Origin: Actinomycetota bacterium
GTDB lineage: Bacteria > Actinomycetota > CADDZG01 > WHSQ01
DNA length: 35,992 bases
Direction of reading: 5' to 3'
Assembly (NCBI GenBank): GCA_013695465.1
Contig: JACDAL010000042.1
Span: 1-35,992, forward strand
A model generated the notes under the pieces. The model saw nothing but the letters and a program-made list of their open reading frames with translations, did not search any database and was not told where the DNA came from. This document shows positions 33,662 through 35,992 of the stretch, piece by piece. The position numbers were made by a program, and so were the translations under genes. The stretch's first letter is position 1. Every line of letters starts with the position of its first letter.

Positions 33662-33845
33662 CAGCCTCCCCTTCCGTCGCTCGGCACTCGCTCGGATATA
33701 GGCTTGAGACGGCGTGGCCCCGCGCTTGGCAGGGCCTTATCGGATACGCCGACAATTGCCCCTACACGAACCGACTCGTTAGGCGTCGCGCATAAAGTAG
33801 CACTATTGCTTTGGCGAGGGCAGATACGGAGGCCTCGGAGATCGA
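33662..33845. promoter_or_regulatory. Divergent promoter region coxS / xdhC
   Basis: No gene fits here. A nested inverted repeat is visible: GGCGT and GGCCC (33711-33720) face GGGCC (33732-33736) and ACGCC (33746-33750). GGAG lies before the xdhC ATG. I could not assign -35 and -10 boxes with confidence. Confidence 0.4.
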
Positions 33846-35042
33846 ATGAACATGAGCGAGACGATCGATGTTCTCAAAGCCGTCTCTGATCTCAAAGACC
33901 AGGGGCGGCCCATGGCGCTGGCCACGATCGTCTCGGTCAGCGGCTCGACCTATAGGAGGCCGGGGGCTCGTCTCCTCGTGCCCGACGAGGGCGCCTCCGT
34001 GGGAAACCTCTCAGGTGGCTGTCTCGAGGGGGAGGTCGAGGACGTGGGCCGCGGGGTCATGGCATCGGGGGAATCGCGCCTCACGCTCTACGATCTCACC
34101 GCCGACGACGAGGTCATTTGGGGCTGGGGGTTGGGTTGTAACGGGGCCATCGAGGTCTTCGTGGAGCCGGCCGAGCGGGTCGCCGAAATCGCCGACACCC
34201 TGAGAGACGCGATCGAGAACGAGCGAGCGGTGGCGATCGCCACAGTGCTCACCTGCACCTCTACTCCTTCCTCCACCCTTTCTAAACCTTCCTCCACCCT
34301 TTCTTCCCCCTCCTCCACCCCGGGTGTTCCGGTGGGCGCCCGGCTGCTGGTTCGGCCCGGTGAGGACCGGAGGGGGTCCACCGGAGTATCCGCTCTCGAC
34401 GACGAGCTCGAGCTGCGGGCGAGGGATGCGCTCGCCTCCGGGCGCACCGAGGCCTTGTCCTTCATGGTCTCCGGCTACCAGGTGCGAGCGTTCATCGAGA
34501 GTGTGCTTCCGCCGCCGCGACTGTTGGTGTGCGGCGCCGGGCACGATGCCATCCCGGTTGTCAAGCTCGCCTCAGAGCTGGGGTGGCGCACGGTGGTGGT
34601 CGACGACCGAAGCGACTTCCTCGACCGAGCCCGATTTCCCGGGGCCGGGGAGCTCGTCGAGGCGCAGCCGGGTGAGGCGGCCGCCAAGGCAGGTTTGCAT
34701 CGGCGTTGCTATGCACTGGTGATGAGCCACAATTACTTGCGAGACCGCGACTATCTCAAGTCGTTTCTCGGTAGCGACGTTGCTTACATCGGGATGCTCG
34801 GTCCCCAGGCTCGCACCGAACGGTTGCTCGCCGATCTCGCCACCGAGGGGATAGTCGCAAGCTCGGAGCGACTCTCGGTCATCCATGGGCCCGCGGGGCT
34901 CGATCTTGGATCCGAGGGTCCGGAGGAGATCGCGGTTGCTATCGTTGCTGAGGTTCTGGCCGTCACCCGGGCTCGAGAGGGCGGCTTCTTGCGGGATCGT
35001 AGCGGGACCATGCACGATCATCTCGAGCGTGCGGAGTCGTGA
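33846..35042 (+). CDS. XdhC/CoxF family molybdenum cofactor insertion protein
   Basis: 398 aa from ATG 33846 (ATG 33852 is also possible). XdhC proteins bind finished molybdenum cofactor, promote its sulfuration and hand it to the apoenzyme. The N-terminal domain has SGSTYRRPGARLLVP and GNLSGGCLEGEVEDV with the conserved cysteine; the C-terminal Rossmann domain has RLLVCGAGHDAIPVVKLA, VVVDDRSDFLDRARFP, MSHNYLRDRDYL, YIGMLGPQAR and GLDLGSEGPEEIAVAI. Between them lies a Ser/Thr/Pro linker encoded by a 21-bp tandem repeat, unlike the rest of the protein. It starts the plus-strand maturation unit xdhC-coxG-mocA. Confidence 0.9.
   Translation: MNMSETIDVLKAVSDLKDQGRPMALATIVSVSGSTYRRPGARLLVPDEGASVGNLSGGCLEGEVEDVGRGVMASGESRLTLYDLTADDEVIWGWGLGCNGAIEVFVEPAERVAEIADTLRDAIENERAVAIATVLTCTSTPSSTLSKPSSTLSSPSSTPGVPVGARLLVRPGEDRRGSTGVSALDDELELRARDALASGRTEALSFMVSGYQVRAFIESVLPPPRLLVCGAGHDAIPVVKLASELGWRTVVVDDRSDFLDRARFPGAGELVEAQPGEAAAKAGLHRRCYALVMSHNYLRDRDYLKSFLGSDVAYIGMLGPQARTERLLADLATEGIVASSERLSVIHGPAGLDLGSEGPEEIAVAIVAEVLAVTRAREGGFLRDRSGTMHDHLERAES
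34266..34320. repeat. 21-bp tandem repeat inside xdhC
   Basis: Unit CCTTCCTCCACCCTTTCT plus three variable bases: 34266-34286, 34287-34307 and a partial third copy 34308-34320. It encodes PSSTLSK, PSSTLSS, PSST. The coding strand is almost entirely pyrimidine here. Copy changes keep the reading frame. Confidence 0.8.
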
Positions 35043-35070
35043 CCTGAAACCGAATAGCTAGGGGGAAGCC

Positions 35071-35844
35071 ATGTTGCTCGAGAACTCCTTCGAGGTGCCT
35101 GCCTCGATCGATGTGACGTGGGCGTATCTGCTCGACGTCGTGCAAGTTGTTCCCTGCATGCCGGGGGCGGAAATCACTGAGGTGATCGACGACAGCAACT
35201 GGAAGGGCAAAGTCACGATCAAGCTGGGGCCGGTGTCGATGTCGTTCAAGGGCAAGGTCTCGATCTCAGAGCGGGACGACGAGGCGCACAGGGTCGTCCT
35301 GAAGGGTTCGGGCATGGAGCAGCGGGGCAAGGGTGCTGCTTCGGCGACGATCACCACAACCGCCGAGAAGATCTCCTCGGGGACGAAGATCGTGGTCGTC
35401 CAGGACCTCAAGGTCCAGGGGCAGGCCGCTCAGATGAGCCGCGGAATGATGCAGGACGTGTCGGCGAGGCTCACCCGTCAGTTCGCCGACTGCCTCAAGG
35501 CCAACCTCCAGGTCGAGAGGGCGGAGGAGGGAGAGAGGGCCGAGGGGGCAAAGAGGGCGGTAGCCGAGGCGCCGGCACCTGTGGTTCCCGCTTCCGAGCC
35601 GGCTCGCAGCGCGCCAGCTCAGAGCGTGTCGGAGCCTGAATCGGCGGCTGCGGCCCGCAATGCGCCTCCGCAGGGAGCGGCCCCGGAGGGCGGTCCCGAG
35701 CGACGCCCCGTTCCGGCGCCCGCATCGAGGCCTGCGCGAGTCCAGGCGGCCGCCAAACCGGTCGGCGGGTTCTCGCTCATGTTCAGCGCACTGTTGAGCG
35801 CCTTGAAGCGACAGATGGGAAAGCTGTTCGGCAAGAGCCGGTGA
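35071..35844 (+). CDS. coxG: CoxG-like SRPBCC protein with membrane-anchor tail
   Basis: 257 aa from ATG 35071 with AGGGGGAAG upstream. Residues 1-150 are a CoxG/SRPBCC domain: LLENSFEVPASIDVTWAYLL, VVPCMPGAEITEV, KGKVTIKLGPVSMSFKGKVS, and VVQDLKVQGQAAQMSRGMMQDVSARLTRQFADCL. A long Ala/Pro/Glu linker then leads to a C-terminal helix SLMFSALLSALKRQMGKLFGK that is amphipathic and basic. CoxG is thought to help recruit CO dehydrogenase to the cytoplasmic membrane in characterised systems. Part of the linker coding strand is a polypurine tract (about 35515-35565). Confidence 0.9.
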   Translation: MLLENSFEVPASIDVTWAYLLDVVQVVPCMPGAEITEVIDDSNWKGKVTIKLGPVSMSFKGKVSISERDDEAHRVVLKGSGMEQRGKGAASATITTTAEKISSGTKIVVVQDLKVQGQAAQMSRGMMQDVSARLTRQFADCLKANLQVERAEEGERAEGAKRAVAEAPAPVVPASEPARSAPAQSVSEPESAAAARNAPPQGAAPEGGPERRPVPAPASRPARVQAAAKPVGGFSLMFSALLSALKRQMGKLFGKSR

Positions 35845-35992
35845 TCGCCGGGGTGATCCTGGCCGCGGGAAGCTCCCTGCGCCTCGGTCGCCCCAAGCAA
35901 CTCCTCATGTGGCGGGGGCGTCCGCTGCTCCAGCACGTGGTCGAGGCCGCAGCCTCCTCGAATCTGTCCGAGCTGGTGGTGGTGCTGGGCCA
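35841..35992 (+). CDS. MocA/MobA-like nucleotidyltransferase (partial, N-terminus only)
   Basis: The first 50 codons are present; the gene continues past the window. GTG 35841 overlaps the coxG stop (GTGA). The N-terminus VILAAGSSLRLGRPKQLLMW is the nucleotide-binding loop of MobA-like transferases, and the later phrase RPLLQHVVEAA fits MocA, the molybdenum cofactor cytidylyltransferase that makes the dinucleotide cofactor used by CO dehydrogenase-type enzymes. Location after xdhC and coxG supports MocA. Too short for the ORF track. Confidence 0.83.
   Translation, partial: MIAGVILAAGSSLRLGRPKQLLMWRGRPLLQHVVEAAASSNLSELVVVLG

Noticed and set aside
33711-33750. Molybdenum cofactor riboswitch upstream of coxS
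   Set aside because: Only short nested inverted repeats are present; I cannot match the known Moco RNA consensus.
34266-34320. CRISPR-like or mobile repeat
   Set aside because: Contiguous short tandem units in a coding frame, without spacers or palindromes, are a minisatellite.

Overview
The window is GC-rich, almost gap-free bacterial DNA with frequent GTG and TTG starts and many 1-4 nt gene overlaps. Gene content points to a high-GC Gram-positive-like bacterium, most likely an aerobic, probably environmental actinobacterial lineage: PucR regulator, actinobacterial-style split LigD, form II CO-dehydrogenase-type molybdenum hydroxylase, PhoX-like and BNR secreted proteins. No rRNA, tRNA, CRISPR array, insertion sequence or phage gene is visible. 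Species cannot be named from sequence alone.

Left part (1-10.3 kb): a 4-aminobutyrate-type aminotransferase (cut by the window edge) diverges from a PucR regulator. A small lipoprotein, a single-polypeptide aconitase translationally coupled to a small HExxH protein, an SDR, a secreted Arg-rich protein, a calcineurin-type phosphoesterase and a dCMP deaminase follow.

NHEJ-like block (10.3-14.8 kb, minus strand): LigD is split into a polymerase polypeptide and a separate phosphoesterase-ligase polypeptide, with a DUF72 protein and an unknown 114-aa protein between them and a coupled methyltransferase after them. Ku is not in the window. A DJ-1/PfpI protein with a textbook terminator diverges from it.

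Middle (15.5-18.5 kb): a secreted cyclase-family hydrolase coupled to a secreted Asp-box propeller, a 25-bp tandem duplication, then a lower-GC patch holding a CAP/SCP-domain gene broken by a one-base frameshift.

Right part (18.5-36 kb): two acyl-CoA-forming ligases (long-chain type and acetyl-CoA synthetase), a MogA/MoaB-XdhC fusion coupled to a PhoX/DUF839 protein, then a molybdenum hydroxylase locus. On the minus strand this reads coxS-coxL-coxM-moxR(coxD)-Nramp-like transporter-3-hydroxybutyrate dehydrogenase-coxE; divergently on the plus strand it reads xdhC-coxG-mocA. CoxL carries the AYRGAGR active-site loop, so it is form II and its substrate need not be CO. XdhC, MocA, the Mog fusion, MoxR, CoxE and CoxG are all plausible maturation factors for the Mo-cofactor enzyme.

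The least expected signals are an intercistronic leader between moxR and the transporter with three mutually exclusive complementary arms plus a possible pseudoknot, the MogA-XdhC fusion, the Nramp-like transporter lacking the usual metal motif, the split LigD operon and the frameshifted CAP gene.
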